Notes: generated by a model from the letters alone, not told the origin. A stretch of DNA of 64,000 nt from Rhizobium pisi (GCF_003938655.1 NZ_RJJT01000030.1:1-64000), one strand, 5' to 3'. Counted from the first letter of the stretch, positions 16,876-25,043 are shown. Translations and numbers: made by a program.

Positions 16876-17049
16876 ATGCTGAAATGGGCTCTCATATTTT
16901 TCGTGATTTCGATCATCGCCGGCTTCTTCGGCTTTTCCGGCGTATCCGCAGCCACCGCAACGATCGCACGCGTTCTCTTCGGCATCGCGCTGGTAATCTT
17001 CCTGATCTTCCTGGTCCTCGCCCTGCTGGCCGGCCAGGCGATCCTCTGA
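16876..17049 (+). CDS. Small DUF1328-family membrane protein
   Basis: The 57-aa protein starts MLKWALIFFVISIIAGFFG and has two hydrophobic segments (about residues 3-20 and 31-55) joined by a short Ala/Thr/Arg linker (TATIARV). This is the pattern of the YtjA/DUF1328 family, small inner-membrane proteins of unknown role often induced by stress. AAGGA lies 8 nt before the ATG. An EcfG-like promoter sits just upstream. It is a single-gene unit convergent with the DoxX gene. Confidence 0.8.
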   Translation: MLKWALIFFVISIIAGFFGFSGVSAATATIARVLFGIALVIFLIFLVLALLAGQAIL

Positions 17050-17110
17050 TCAGGCGCCGGGCTTCTTGAATACGGCGTAGCGTCGAAGTGAAGTTCGCTT
17101 GGCCGCGGTG

Positions 17111-17554
17111 CTACATCACTGCCCTCAGCCAGGCAGGTATGCCGCGCACTCGCCGTTTCAGCAGATTGTCGATCGAGATCGATCCCGCACCCGAGACCGC
17201 CAGCACGAACATGCCGCCGGCAATCGCCAGGTCCTTTTCGAAATGCAGCAACTCGTTCTGGCTGGCAAAATTGGTGTGGAAGAGAAAGGCCGTCGCCAGG
17301 CAAAATAGGCCTAATGCCACAGCGCCAATCCGGCTGAGAAAACCCGCTGCCACGGAAAAGCCGGCGCCGATCTGAAGGGTACTCACGCCAAGTGCCACGG
17401 GCGCCGATAAGCCGAGCGTTGCGAAAGTGTCGATGGTCGCTCCGATATCGGCCGCGAGTGTCGAACCTTCGTGCAGGAAGATCAGCGCCAGCAGAAGCCT
17501 GCCTAGGAGAAGAATGAGATCAGCCAATCGGGGCCGGCTTGGGGCGTTTTCCAT
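17111..17554 (-). CDS. DoxX-family membrane protein
   Basis: The 147-aa protein has four TM segments (ILLLGRLLLALIFLHEG first) with the DoxX features, a Glu at the end of TM1 and a GAGFSVAAGFLSRIGAV core. The second ATG (17554) is favoured because GGAGG lies 5 nt from it; the first ATG is 2 nt away. It is third gene after an MBL-fold enzyme and a TPR protein and probably shares their ECF-type promoter. DoxX proteins are linked to redox and oxidative-stress membrane complexes; the exact role here is unknown. Confidence 0.82.
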   Translation of the reverse strand: MENAPSRPRLADLILLLGRLLLALIFLHEGSTLAADIGATIDTFATLGLSAPVALGVSTLQIGAGFSVAAGFLSRIGAVALGLFCLATAFLFHTNFASQNELLHFEKDLAIAGGMFVLAVSGAGSISIDNLLKRRVRGIPAWLRAVM

Positions 17555-17615
17555 CATATCCTCCGTTTACAGAGAGCAGGCGGTTCTGCCGCCTGCCCTA
17601 GCGTTCATATGGACG

Positions 17616-18080
17616 TCAATTTCCGTCCTTGGCCGCAATGGCCTTTTGCAGGTCTTCCAATTCCTCGCAGCCGCTTGGGCAAAGTTGCTTCAGCGATGCC
17701 ACCTGCTCCTCGGCCTTCGCCATCTCGCCTGTTTCGACATAGAGTTCGCCGAGATATTCACGCGCTGCCTTGTGACCGGGCTGAAGCTCCAGCGCCTTGG
17801 TGTAATAAGTCAGCGACGTCTTGTAGTCGCCGGTCTTGCGCAGCGTATATCCCATCAGATTATAGACATCCGCCTGCTGGTTGTCTTCGGCAAGGCCGCG
17901 AAGCTCCACCAGAGCGCCGGCATAATCCTTGGCATCGATCTTGGCGCGTACCGACGTCAGGTCGGGAGCATCCGTCGATTGCATGTTGTCGACGGCAAAG
18001 GCAGGAAGCGCGGTCAACGCGGAAAAGCCGGCAAATATGGCGCAAAGCCAGACGAATGCGAGAATTGCATATTTCATCAT
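17616..18080 (-). CDS. Secreted TPR-repeat protein
   Basis: The 154-aa protein has an N-terminal signal peptide (residues 1-29, ending ALPAFA) and then two to three tetratricopeptide-like repeats (about 45-125, with DVYNLMGYTLRKTGDYKTSL and YYTKALELQPGHKAAREYLG, each a helical pair). A CPSGC pair of cysteines near the C-terminus (about 134-138) could bind metal or form a disulphide in the periplasm. GGAGA precedes the ATG. It lies 12 bp after the MBL gene in the same operon, so it may act as a partner of that exported enzyme. Confidence 0.82.
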   Translation of the reverse strand: MMKYAILAFVWLCAIFAGFSALTALPAFAVDNMQSTDAPDLTSVRAKIDAKDYAGALVELRGLAEDNQQADVYNLMGYTLRKTGDYKTSLTYYTKALELQPGHKAAREYLGELYVETGEMAKAEEQVASLKQLCPSGCEELEDLQKAIAAKDGN

Positions 18081-18092
18081 GGTGGTCTCCTT

Positions 18093-19067
18093 TCAGGCCT
18101 GGATTGTCGGTGTGAAGCCATAGGCGCTTCCGTCCTTGACGAAAGTGCCCGAGCCGGGGAAGGGGAAGTGCGAGCCGCAGATCGCAATATTGTCGGCGAT
18201 GACGCGGTCGATCAGGCGCCGGCGCGTGTCGATAGCCATCGGCCCATCCTGGTCGTAGCTGCCTTGCCATTCGGGATGCGGCGCAAGCAGGGCCGGCACA
18301 TACATGATGTCGGCCGAGACGAGCAGTTGCTTGCTGCCCGAGGTGACGAGATAGGCGGAATGGCCGGGCGTATGGCCGGGCGCCGCGACAAGCTGCATGC
18401 CGGGGGCGACTTCCGCGCCATCGGCGACGGGCTTCCAGTTCTTCCATTTCGGAAAGACGTCGGCGATACGCTTGCCGGCTGGCTTGCGGCCTTCGGCAAG
18501 CTTCTCGACCCGGCCGGGCTCCGTCCACCAGTTGTACTCGACAGCGTTGACGATGAGTTCGGCGTTCGGGAAGACAGGATCGTTCGTTCCCTTTTCCATC
18601 AAGCCCCAGACGTGGTCCGGGTGGAAATGCGAGAGCATGATCGTGTCGATCTTCTTGTAGTCGATGCCGGCGGCCGCCATGTTCGCCGGCAGGTGCGTGG
18701 CATTCGCCTGCCACTGACCGACGCCCGAGCCGGCATCCATCATGATCAGGCGATCGCCGAGCTTCAGGACGACCACGGTCAGCGGGATCGGCATGAATTC
18801 GGTCGTCAGCCCCGCTTTGGAAAGCGCCTCCTTGGTGTCTTCGATCGAGGCGTTCTTGATGAAGGTCGGGTCATGCGGCTTTTTCCAGATGCCGTCGTAG
18901 ATCGCTGTGACCTCGACATCCCCGACCTTGTATTTGTAGAAGCCGACCATCGGCTCCAGCGGCGTTGCGGCGAACGCCGGCATGACGAATTCGAGCTTCG
19001 ACGACAGGCCGAAAGCGGCCGCTGCGGCAGCCGATCCCAGCACGGCGCGACGTGACATGGTAAACAT
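18093..19067 (-). CDS. Tat-exported metallo-beta-lactamase-fold hydrolase
   Basis: The 324-aa protein begins with a twin-arginine signal (SRRAVLGSAAAAAAFG, Arg 6-7). The MBL zinc motif HFHPDH lies near residue 147, followed by further metal ligands in APGHTPGHS and GSHFPFPG. The fold could be a lactonase, phosphodiesterase or thiol-type hydrolase; the long N-terminal part resembles quorum-lactonase-like and N-acyl hydrolase members but does not decide it. Start 19067 has AGAGGAGG upstream; an earlier in-frame ATG lacks one. It is first gene of an MBL-TPR-DoxX operon divergent from an ECF sigma gene. Confidence 0.85.
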   Translation of the reverse strand: MFTMSRRAVLGSAAAAAAFGLSSKLEFVMPAFAATPLEPMVGFYKYKVGDVEVTAIYDGIWKKPHDPTFIKNASIEDTKEALSKAGLTTEFMPIPLTVVVLKLGDRLIMMDAGSGVGQWQANATHLPANMAAAGIDYKKIDTIMLSHFHPDHVWGLMEKGTNDPVFPNAELIVNAVEYNWWTEPGRVEKLAEGRKPAGKRIADVFPKWKNWKPVADGAEVAPGMQLVAAPGHTPGHSAYLVTSGSKQLLVSADIMYVPALLAPHPEWQGSYDQDGPMAIDTRRRLIDRVIADNIAICGSHFPFPGSGTFVKDGSAYGFTPTIQA

Positions 19068-19142
19068 GAATATGCCTCCTCTTGTTGATGGCATTTCCGG
19101 GTGGCGAAGACAGCGATTGCTCGGATGACCTCGCTGAAGAAC

Positions 19143-19171
19143 TAGATCGCCGGCAGAGAGCGCTTATTCCC
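19143..19171 (-). promoter_or_regulatory. ECF-type promoter for the MBL-TPR-DoxX operon
   Basis: Read on the minus strand: GGAATAA, 15 nt, GATCTAG. The mirror promoter for the sigma gene has GGAATAA, 15 nt, GGTCTAG. Identical -35 boxes, identical spacing and near-identical -10 boxes facing away from each other strongly suggest one sigma factor drives both. The predicted start is about 70 nt upstream of the MBL ATG. Confidence 0.7.
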
Positions 19172-19270
19172 GATCCCTGGCGCTTTTCCTTCAAGCAATT
19201 GAAAATTCCTCATTATTTCCTTTGCATGCGACCAATATCCCGCTGCGTGCCAATAAATTGGCGTCGACAT

Positions 19271-19299
19271 GGAATAAAACCGCGTGCCGACCGGTCTAG
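19271..19299 (+). promoter_or_regulatory. ECF-type autoregulatory promoter of the sigma factor gene
   Basis: GGAATAA (19271-19277), 15 nt, GGTCTAG (19293-19299). It matches the divergent promoter at 19143-19171 in both boxes and in spacing, and would give a leader of about 64 nt to the ATG at 19370. The 302-bp gap 19068-19369 otherwise holds no gene. Confidence 0.7.
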
Positions 19300-19369
19300 A
19301 GGCAAGGGACCGCATTGCAGACTGCGGGTCTCACGCCTAAATTCGGCTGCTGTTGAGGCAGGGAGGATC

Positions 19370-20119
19370 ATGACAAGCGCTCAGATCGCCTATCCCGTCG
19401 GATCGAACGACTGGTTGCTGCCGGCCCGGTTGAGGTCGCAGATTCGCATTCGACCCTCGCTTCTGACCGTGCTTCTCGGCGGCGCGGCGCGGCTGTTCCA
19501 CCTCATGGTCTCGGAAAAAACGAACAGCGATCGGGTCGCTCCTGCAGCCGATGCGACGGCGCAGGACGAGTTCATGCAGCGCTTTCAGCACATGATCGTT
19601 CCGCATCTTGACGCCGCCTATAATTTTGCCCGGTTCCTCAGCCGCGACGCCGATGCCGCGCAGGACATCGTCCAGGAAGCATTCCTGCGCGCCTACCGCA
19701 ATTTCGAAACCTATCGTGGCGGCGACCCGCGCGCCTGGCTTTTTGCCATCGTCAGGAACTGCTGCCATGCCTGGCGTCAGCAGGATCGCCGCAAAGCGCG
19801 GTTCGAGCGGCATCTCGGCAATGACGGCGAGGACGATCTTGACGAAGGCGAAGAGTATCAGATCGCCTCGGAGGAAGATTCGCCGGAAACGGCGACGATC
19901 CGGCGAAGCGAGCAGCAGCGCGTGCGCGCTGTTATCAGCCGGCTTCCGGAAGCGATGCGGGAAATCCTCGTCTTGCGCGAACTTGAGGATCTTTCCTATC
20001 GGCAGATCGCCGAGATCATCGATGCGCCGATCGGCACCGTCATGTCGCGGCTTGCCAGGGCGCGGCGCGAATTTGGCGAAGCCTGGGATGCATGCAGCAA
20101 AGGCGGGACGGCGGGATGA
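19370..20119 (+). CDS. ECF-family RNA polymerase sigma factor
   Basis: Region 2 (RFLSRDADAAQDIVQEAFLRAYRNF, in pieces: DAAQDIVQEAFLRAY for -10 recognition) and region 4 (LPEAMREILVLRELEDLSY, then IAEIIDAPIGTVMSRLARAR) give a full ECF sigma factor. A negatively charged linker DGEDDLDEGEEY separates them. Two starts are possible. 19370 has GGGAGGA just upstream, a suitable distance from the predicted promoter, and about 80 percent GC at third codon positions from there on (249 aa). 19505 gives the more usual 204 aa but no ribosome site. The next gene, overlapping by ATGA, is its anti-sigma factor. Confidence 0.88.
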   Translation: MTSAQIAYPVGSNDWLLPARLRSQIRIRPSLLTVLLGGAARLFHLMVSEKTNSDRVAPAADATAQDEFMQRFQHMIVPHLDAAYNFARFLSRDADAAQDIVQEAFLRAYRNFETYRGGDPRAWLFAIVRNCCHAWRQQDRRKARFERHLGNDGEDDLDEGEEYQIASEEDSPETATIRRSEQQRVRAVISRLPEAMREILVLRELEDLSYRQIAEIIDAPIGTVMSRLARARREFGEAWDACSKGGTAG

Positions 20120-20907
20120 GTGCTCAACAGAAAGGCTGCCCCGAATGGCGCGTCGTGCTGCACGGCTTTGTAGATGGCGAACTCGATTCCGTCCATGCGG
20201 CGCAATTCGAGGATCATCTTGCCACCTGCGCGAATTGCAGGGCTGAGATGGAAGGGGTCCGTGCCGTGAGAAAAATCATCGATCAGGATGGCGTCAAGTG
20301 GCGCCCCCCGGAGGCACTGCGTTCGCAAGTCCTGTCGATGCTGTCTTTCGAACAGATGGCAACGGCATCCAGCCTGCCGCGCCAGGCACCTGTCTGGCGC
20401 CGTGCGCTGGATTTCATAAGACAATGGAGCTTCGTGCCTTCGCTCGCGGTTCTGGCAACAGGCGCCTTCCTGTTCGCCAACGCACCGACGCAGACCCTGC
20501 TTTTGCAGGACCAGATCATGGCAAGCCATGTCAGGTCGATGATGGCCGATCATCTCACAGACGTGCTGACCTCAGATCAGCATACGGTAAAACCCTGGTT
20601 CAACGGCAAGATCGATTTTTCCCCACCGGTGAGCAATCTCGCCAAGGACGGCTTTCCGCTGGTCGGCGGGCGTGTTGACTATATCGGTGGCCGCGCCGTT
20701 GCGGCTCTCGTCTATCGACGCCACGGTCACGTCATCAACCTGTTCATATGGCCCTCGGCATCAGCCGCAGAGGTGACCACGGTGCATGACGGCTACAACA
20801 TGATGCAATGGTCTGACGGCGGGCTCATATTCTGGGCGATTTCCGATGTCGCCTCAGGCGACCTCGCCGAGTTCGAGTCCTTCTTCAGGGCGGCGGCGAG
20901 AGCATGA
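20116..20907 (+). CDS. Zinc-finger anti-sigma factor, membrane anchored
   Basis: The 263-aa protein has an N-terminal ZAS-type motif: His 34, Cys 38 and Cys 41 in HLATCANC, preceded by an ELDSVHAAQFEDH helix. One TM segment follows (about 92-110, SFVPSLAVLATGAFLFANA), then a periplasmic sensor domain of about 150 residues. It should hold the ECF sigma factor inactive until an envelope or redox signal arrives. Its ATG overlaps the sigma stop (ATGA), ensuring coupled synthesis. The start at 20116 is preferred to an upstream in-frame ATG inside the sigma gene. Confidence 0.88.
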   Translation: MSAQQKGCPEWRVVLHGFVDGELDSVHAAQFEDHLATCANCRAEMEGVRAVRKIIDQDGVKWRPPEALRSQVLSMLSFEQMATASSLPRQAPVWRRALDFIRQWSFVPSLAVLATGAFLFANAPTQTLLLQDQIMASHVRSMMADHLTDVLTSDQHTVKPWFNGKIDFSPPVSNLAKDGFPLVGGRVDYIGGRAVAALVYRRHGHVINLFIWPSASAAEVTTVHDGYNMMQWSDGGLIFWAISDVASGDLAEFESFFRAAARA

Positions 20908-20911
20908 TGAT

Positions 20912-21580
20912 CTAAAGCAGGCTCGCCCCGACGTTGATCGCAAGCGCCAGGATCGTTGTGTTGAACAGGAACGACAGCACGGCATGCAGCAGCGTCAGCT
21001 TGCGCATGCTGGTCGAGCTGACCGCGACATCCGCCGTCTGCGCTGCAACACCGATCGTGAAGGAGTAATAGAGGAAATCCCAATAGCCGGGCTCCGTGAT
21101 CCCGTCGGGAAATTTGAGCCCGCCCTCCTCGTCTGCCCCGCCATAGAAATAATGGGCATAGTGGATGGTGAAGAGCGTGTGCAGGAAAATCCAGGAGATC
21201 AGGATCGTCAGAATCGCCGCACCTGCCCGCGCCAGCGCGACGTCAGGCGCCGCTTCCTTGATCGAATGAAGCTCGAGGCCGATGCCGGCGATGCTGGCAA
21301 GCGCTGCACCGATCGAAAGAGCCAGCAGAACCGTGTCGGAGAAGTCTAGATCCGCGGAGCGTTTCCGGATGCTTTCCACCGTCGCCCGCAGCATCTTGCG
21401 CCAACTCAGCGCGACAAAAACGCCCGCGCTGACATTCCAGCCGAACAGGATGTTGCCGGCGCTGACCTCACGCGAGGTCAGAAGCAGAAAGACCACCAGT
21501 CCGGCAAGAGCGGCGACGATGAAGCTCGCATGCTTGTAGGCAAATGCCGCAACCGAATTTGCCCGTTCTTCATCTGCCAT
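20912..21580 (-). CDS. DUF1345 integral membrane protein
   Basis: The 222-aa protein has five to six TM segments and the family features FTIHYAHYFYGG and GYWDFLYYSFTIGVAAQTADV, typical of DUF1345 proteins, whose pore-like C-terminal segment recalls ion channels; the function is unknown. The start at 21580 (MADEER) has GGAGA 5 nt upstream; an ATG six codons earlier contains that ribosome site and is less likely. It converges on the anti-sigma gene with a 4-bp gap. Confidence 0.78.
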   Translation of the reverse strand: MADEERANSVAAFAYKHASFIVAALAGLVVFLLLTSREVSAGNILFGWNVSAGVFVALSWRKMLRATVESIRKRSADLDFSDTVLLALSIGAALASIAGIGLELHSIKEAAPDVALARAGAAILTILISWIFLHTLFTIHYAHYFYGGADEEGGLKFPDGITEPGYWDFLYYSFTIGVAAQTADVAVSSTSMRKLTLLHAVLSFLFNTTILALAINVGASLL

Positions 21581-21617
21581 ATCGGTCTCCGATAGCATAT
21601 GCCCTTGATAACAGCAC

Positions 21618-21652
21618 GAAAAAGGCGCGCCTGCCAGCCGGCAGCCGCGCCT
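21618..21652 (-). terminator. Rho-independent terminator of the transaldolase gene
   Basis: AGGCGCG (21623-21629) pairs with CGCGCCT (21646-21652), with an inner CTGCC/GGCAG stem. On the minus strand the hairpin is followed by a run of T residues (A at 21619-21623 on the plus strand). It lies 20 bp past the tal stop. Confidence 0.8.
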
Positions 21653-21672
21653 CTGATTGTATGCCGTGCCTA

Positions 21673-22638
21673 TCAGGCGGCGGCGAGCTGCAGTTCTTTC
21701 TGCACCATGGTGCGCAACGTTCCCAGATCCTTGGCGAAGGCGCGGATACCTTCGGCGAGTTTTTCCGTCGCCATGGCGTCTTCGTTCATCATCCAGCGGA
21801 AGGTCTTCTCGTCGACCGAAACCTTCGGATCCGGCTTGCGGCTATCCGGTGAGAGCTTGCGCTCCAGCTTGCCTTCGTCCTTGGCGAGCTCGTCGAGCAG
21901 GTTCGGGCTGATGGTCAGGCGGTCGCAACCGGCAAGGGCTTCGATTTCGCCGGCGCTGCGGAAGGAGGCACCCATGACGATCGTCTTGATGTCATTAGCC
22001 TTGTAGTAGTTATAGATTTCACGGACGGAGATGACGCCCGGATCTTCCTCAGGGGTGAATTCCTTGCCCGTTGATTTCTTGTACCAGTCGAGGATGCGGC
22101 CGACGAAGGGCGAGATCAGGAACACCTTGGCATCGGCGCAGGCGATCGCCTGGGCCTTGCTGAAGAGAAGCGTCAGGTTGCAGTCGATGCCTTCCTTCTG
22201 CAGCACTTCCGCGGCGCGGATGCCTTCCCAGGTGGAAGCGAGCTTGATCAGGATGCGGTCCTGGCCGATGCCCCGATCCTTGTAGGCGGCGATGATCGCG
22301 CGCGCCTTGGCAAGCGAAGCCTCGGTATCGAAGGAAAGATCGGCGTCGACCTCGGTCGAGACGCGGCCCGGGACGAGCTTCACAAGTGCTGCGCCGACGG
22401 AGATGGCGAGGCGATCGGCAACCGCCGACGAAACGGCTTCGGGATTGCCGCCCTGCTTCTTGCCCCAGGCCACGGCTTCCTTGATGGCGTCGGCGAACAT
22501 CGGCGTGCCGAGCGCCTTGAGCACGATGCTCGGGTTCGTCGTGCAATCCACAGGCTTCAGGCGGGCGACGGCTTCGATGTCGCCGGTATCGGCGACGACG
22601 GTGGTAATCTCGCGGAGTTGGTCAAGCTTGGATGTCAT
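21673..22638 (-). CDS. tal: Transaldolase
   Basis: The 321-aa TalB-type enzyme of the non-oxidative pentose phosphate pathway moves dihydroxyacetone units between sedoheptulose 7-phosphate and glyceraldehyde 3-phosphate. DCTTNPS (about residues 32-38), the Schiff-base lysine in RILIKLAST (near 130), and NLTLLFSKAQA, LISPFVGRI and TIVMGASFR are all present. The ATG at 22638 matches the usual TalB N-terminus and has AAGGA 9 nt upstream; a TTG two codons earlier is not needed. It is a single-gene unit with its own terminator. The cytosolic enzyme complements the pentulose kinase found at 30 kb. Confidence 0.95.
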   Translation of the reverse strand: MTSKLDQLREITTVVADTGDIEAVARLKPVDCTTNPSIVLKALGTPMFADAIKEAVAWGKKQGGNPEAVSSAVADRLAISVGAALVKLVPGRVSTEVDADLSFDTEASLAKARAIIAAYKDRGIGQDRILIKLASTWEGIRAAEVLQKEGIDCNLTLLFSKAQAIACADAKVFLISPFVGRILDWYKKSTGKEFTPEEDPGVISVREIYNYYKANDIKTIVMGASFRSAGEIEALAGCDRLTISPNLLDELAKDEGKLERKLSPDSRKPDPKVSVDEKTFRWMMNEDAMATEKLAEGIRAFAKDLGTLRTMVQKELQLAAA

Positions 22639-22962
22639 GGTCAATAATCCTTGTTGAATTTGGGATGCGGACCGGCGCGCGTTCCGCCCGGCGAAGAGGT
22701 GATCTAGGGACCGATGCCTTGCATGCTGCAGGTAAAGATACGCGCATCCGTCACGGATGATTCATAAACGTGGAGGACAGTGGCCATGTTCCGGCGAACA
22801 AGCGGCTGCCTGAACGCAAGCGGCGCCGCCTGCGGCTCAAAGGCCGGTCGTGACTTTCGGCATGCCCGCACTGTGTCCTCCTCGGACGGACAAGAACGAC
22901 TTGTATCGTGAGGACTATCGCCGTTCGGCCAAGGAAAAGTCAAGGACATTTGTGCATTTCAA

Positions 22963-22990
22963 TTGACATAAGTATCACACCCGTCATTAT
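22963..22990 (+). promoter_or_regulatory. Candidate sigma-70 promoter of the SorC-family gene
   Basis: TTGACA, 16 nt, CATTAT, giving a start near 22997 and a leader of about 65 nt. The rest of the 425-bp gap between tal and the regulator (22639-23063) holds no convincing gene; a short minus-strand ORF near 22.8 kb has no ribosome site or recognisable product. Confidence 0.45.
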
Positions 22991-23063
22991 CCCGGCAACA
23001 AGCGCATCGTTGCGCTCCTTCACCCTGTGAGGGATCTAGGGCGGGAATCGTGCGGGAGGAGAT

Positions 23064-24089
23064 GTGGTCAAGCTCAAACGCGGCACGCATACGGCCTATT
23101 CCGAGGCATCCTCGCTGCGGCTAAGGGCGGCATGGCTCTATTATAACGGGGGCCTGACCCAGAAGGACGTTGCCGAACAGCTCGGCATCAGCCGTACCAC
23201 CGTCATCCGCCTGCTCGACGAGGCGATGAAACGCAGTGAAGTCCAGATCTGGATCAACGATTCGATCGGCGACTGCGTCGAGCTTTCGGTGAAGCTCGAG
23301 CGCGCCTACGGCCTCGAAGAGGCGATCGTCGTGCCGGCGCCAGTCAGCTGTGACGTCAATTCGCTGGCAAAAAATGTCGGCCTGGCGCTCGGCCAATTCC
23401 TCTCCGAGGCGATCCCCGACGATTACACCATCGGCGTCGGCTGGGGCCGCACCATGACGGCCTCGCTTGCAAGCTTCCGCCCGCCGCGCCGCGACAATTG
23501 CAAGATCGTCTCGCTGCTTGGCGGCATCGTCGCCGTCCACCAGACGAATCCGATCGACTATACCTGGCGGCTGGCAAACCAGCTCGGCGCCGAATGTTAC
23601 ATGTTCCTGGCGCCGCTTCTCGTCGATTCCATCGAGACCAAGCGCAATCTGATCGAGAAATGCGGGCTGGACACGATCTACCGGCTGGCGGAAAACCTCG
23701 ATCTGGCGATCGTCAGTTGCGGCGATATCGGACCGCATTCGACTTCGCTATCCGAAGGCTGGATATCGAAGGCCGAGCTGCAGGAGTTGATCGATGCCGG
23801 CTGCGTCTGCGACACCATGTTCAACTTCCTCGACAAGGACGGCAATTCGGTCGATCACTCGATCAATCGGCGCGTTATGTCCGTCGATCTCGACACGCTG
23901 AAGGAGGCGAGGCACATCGTGCTTTCCTCCGGCGGTGCCCATCGCGCCGTCGCCATCCGCGCCACGATCAAACGCATCGGCTGCAACACGCTGATCACGG
24001 ATGAAAGTGCTGCGCGAGCGTTGCTGGACCTGGCGGAGACATCTCCGCTTGCTTCTTCTCCCCAGCGAGAAGAAGTGCAGGAACGATAA
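23064..24089 (+). CDS. SorC/DeoR-like sugar-responsive transcriptional regulator
   Basis: The 341-aa protein has an N-terminal helix-turn-helix (about residues 25-55, LTQKDVAEQLGISRTTVIRL) and a C-terminal SorC sugar-phosphate-binding domain (about 70-320, with the GVGWGRTM loop and SSGGAHRA near the end). Such regulators respond to phosphorylated sugars; EryD is one relative. The start is GTG within GATGTGG, after GGGAGGAGAT; the overlapping ATG is out of frame. No transport or catabolic operon is adjacent, so its target may be distant. Confidence 0.85.
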   Translation: MVKLKRGTHTAYSEASSLRLRAAWLYYNGGLTQKDVAEQLGISRTTVIRLLDEAMKRSEVQIWINDSIGDCVELSVKLERAYGLEEAIVVPAPVSCDVNSLAKNVGLALGQFLSEAIPDDYTIGVGWGRTMTASLASFRPPRRDNCKIVSLLGGIVAVHQTNPIDYTWRLANQLGAECYMFLAPLLVDSIETKRNLIEKCGLDTIYRLAENLDLAIVSCGDIGPHSTSLSEGWISKAELQELIDAGCVCDTMFNFLDKDGNSVDHSINRRVMSVDLDTLKEARHIVLSSGGAHRAVAIRATIKRIGCNTLITDESAARALLDLAETSPLASSPQREEVQER

Positions 24090-24170
24090 CAACGACCAGG
24101 AGCGAGCGGTCAGAGCGGCAAACGATGAACGACTTGCCGCTCTTCTCTCGATATGGCGAAAGGAAACCTA

Positions 24171-25043
24171 TCAGGCGTGCCCCGACTCCCAGCCGAGCAT
24201 GGCCCGCTTGCGGGTCAGGCCCCAATGGTATCCGGTCAACGCTCCGTTCTTGCCGAGCGCGCGATGGCAGGGCACGACGAAGGAAATCGGGTTGGCGCCG
24301 ACGGCAGCACCCACAGCGCGCATCGCGGTCGGTCGGCCGATATCCTTGGCGATATCGCTATAGGTCACGGCCTTGCCGAAGGGGATCTTCAGCAGGCTCT
24401 GCCAGACGCTGACCTGGAAATCCGTGCCGATCAGCACGACCCGCAACGGCTGGTCCGACGTCCAGCGACCCGGCTGGAAGATGCGCTCCGCATAGGGCGC
24501 CGTCGCCTGGCGGTCCTCGATATATTCCGCATTCGGCCAACGGCAGCTCATGTCCTCAAGACAGGCCTTCTCATCGCCGGCATCGCTGAAGGCAAGGCCT
24601 GCAAGGCCGCGATCAGTGACCATGACGAGTGCCGCTCCGAAGGGGCAGTTGTGAAACCCGTAGCGGATCGTCAGGCCGCCGCCCTTGGCCTTCCATTCCC
24701 CCGGAGACATTGCCTCATGCGTCACGAACAGGTCGTGCAAGCGGCTGGGGCCGGAAAGACCGACCTCGATGGAGGTTTCGAGCAGCGGCATCTCTTCCCT
24801 GCGCAGCAGCCGCTTCGCATGGTCGAGCGTGACAGCCTGCAGGAATGCCTTGGGCGAAAGGCCGGCCCAACGGGTAAAGGTCTTTTGAAGCTGCGTCGGC
24901 GACTGGTTCAGCCGCGCCGCGATCGCTTCCAGCGAGGGCTGGTCACGATATTCTTCGCTGATGAGTTCGATGACCTGGCGGACCGTATCGTAGTCCGGGC
25001 CATCCGGGGTGATATCTGTGTCGAGCTTGGCGATCATATTCAT
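24171..25043 (-). CDS. AraC-HTH / methylated-DNA-protein-cysteine methyltransferase (Ada-like)
   Basis: The 290-aa protein is a two-domain form of Ada. An AraC-type helix-turn-helix (about residues 25-105, SLEAIAARLNQSPTQLQKTF) is followed by an O6-alkylguanine-DNA alkyltransferase domain with the acceptor cysteine in FVVPCHRALG (near 262). The N-terminal Ada zinc domain that senses methylphosphotriesters is missing, so the classic Ada switch cannot work in the usual way. AAAGGAG precedes the ATG. It repairs O6-methylguanine by irreversible transfer to its cysteine. Confidence 0.9.
   Translation of the reverse strand: MNMIAKLDTDITPDGPDYDTVRQVIELISEEYRDQPSLEAIAARLNQSPTQLQKTFTRWAGLSPKAFLQAVTLDHAKRLLRREEMPLLETSIEVGLSGPSRLHDLFVTHEAMSPGEWKAKGGGLTIRYGFHNCPFGAALVMVTDRGLAGLAFSDAGDEKACLEDMSCRWPNAEYIEDRQATAPYAERIFQPGRWTSDQPLRVVLIGTDFQVSVWQSLLKIPFGKAVTYSDIAKDIGRPTAMRAVGAAVGANPISFVVPCHRALGKNGALTGYHWGLTRKRAMLGWESGHA

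Noticed and set aside
17427..19055. 542-codon plus-strand ORF opposite the MBL-TPR-DoxX genes
   Set aside because: Low-quality composition and no domain, while the minus-strand genes have clear signal peptides and motifs.
19505..20119. Later start for the ECF sigma factor
   Set aside because: It gives a more usual length but has no ribosome site and an about 200-nt leader from the predicted promoter; third-position GC stays high from 19370. Not fully excluded.
22704..22949. 81-codon minus-strand ORF upstream of tal
   Set aside because: No ribosome site, no family resemblance and irregular codon use; treated as non-coding.
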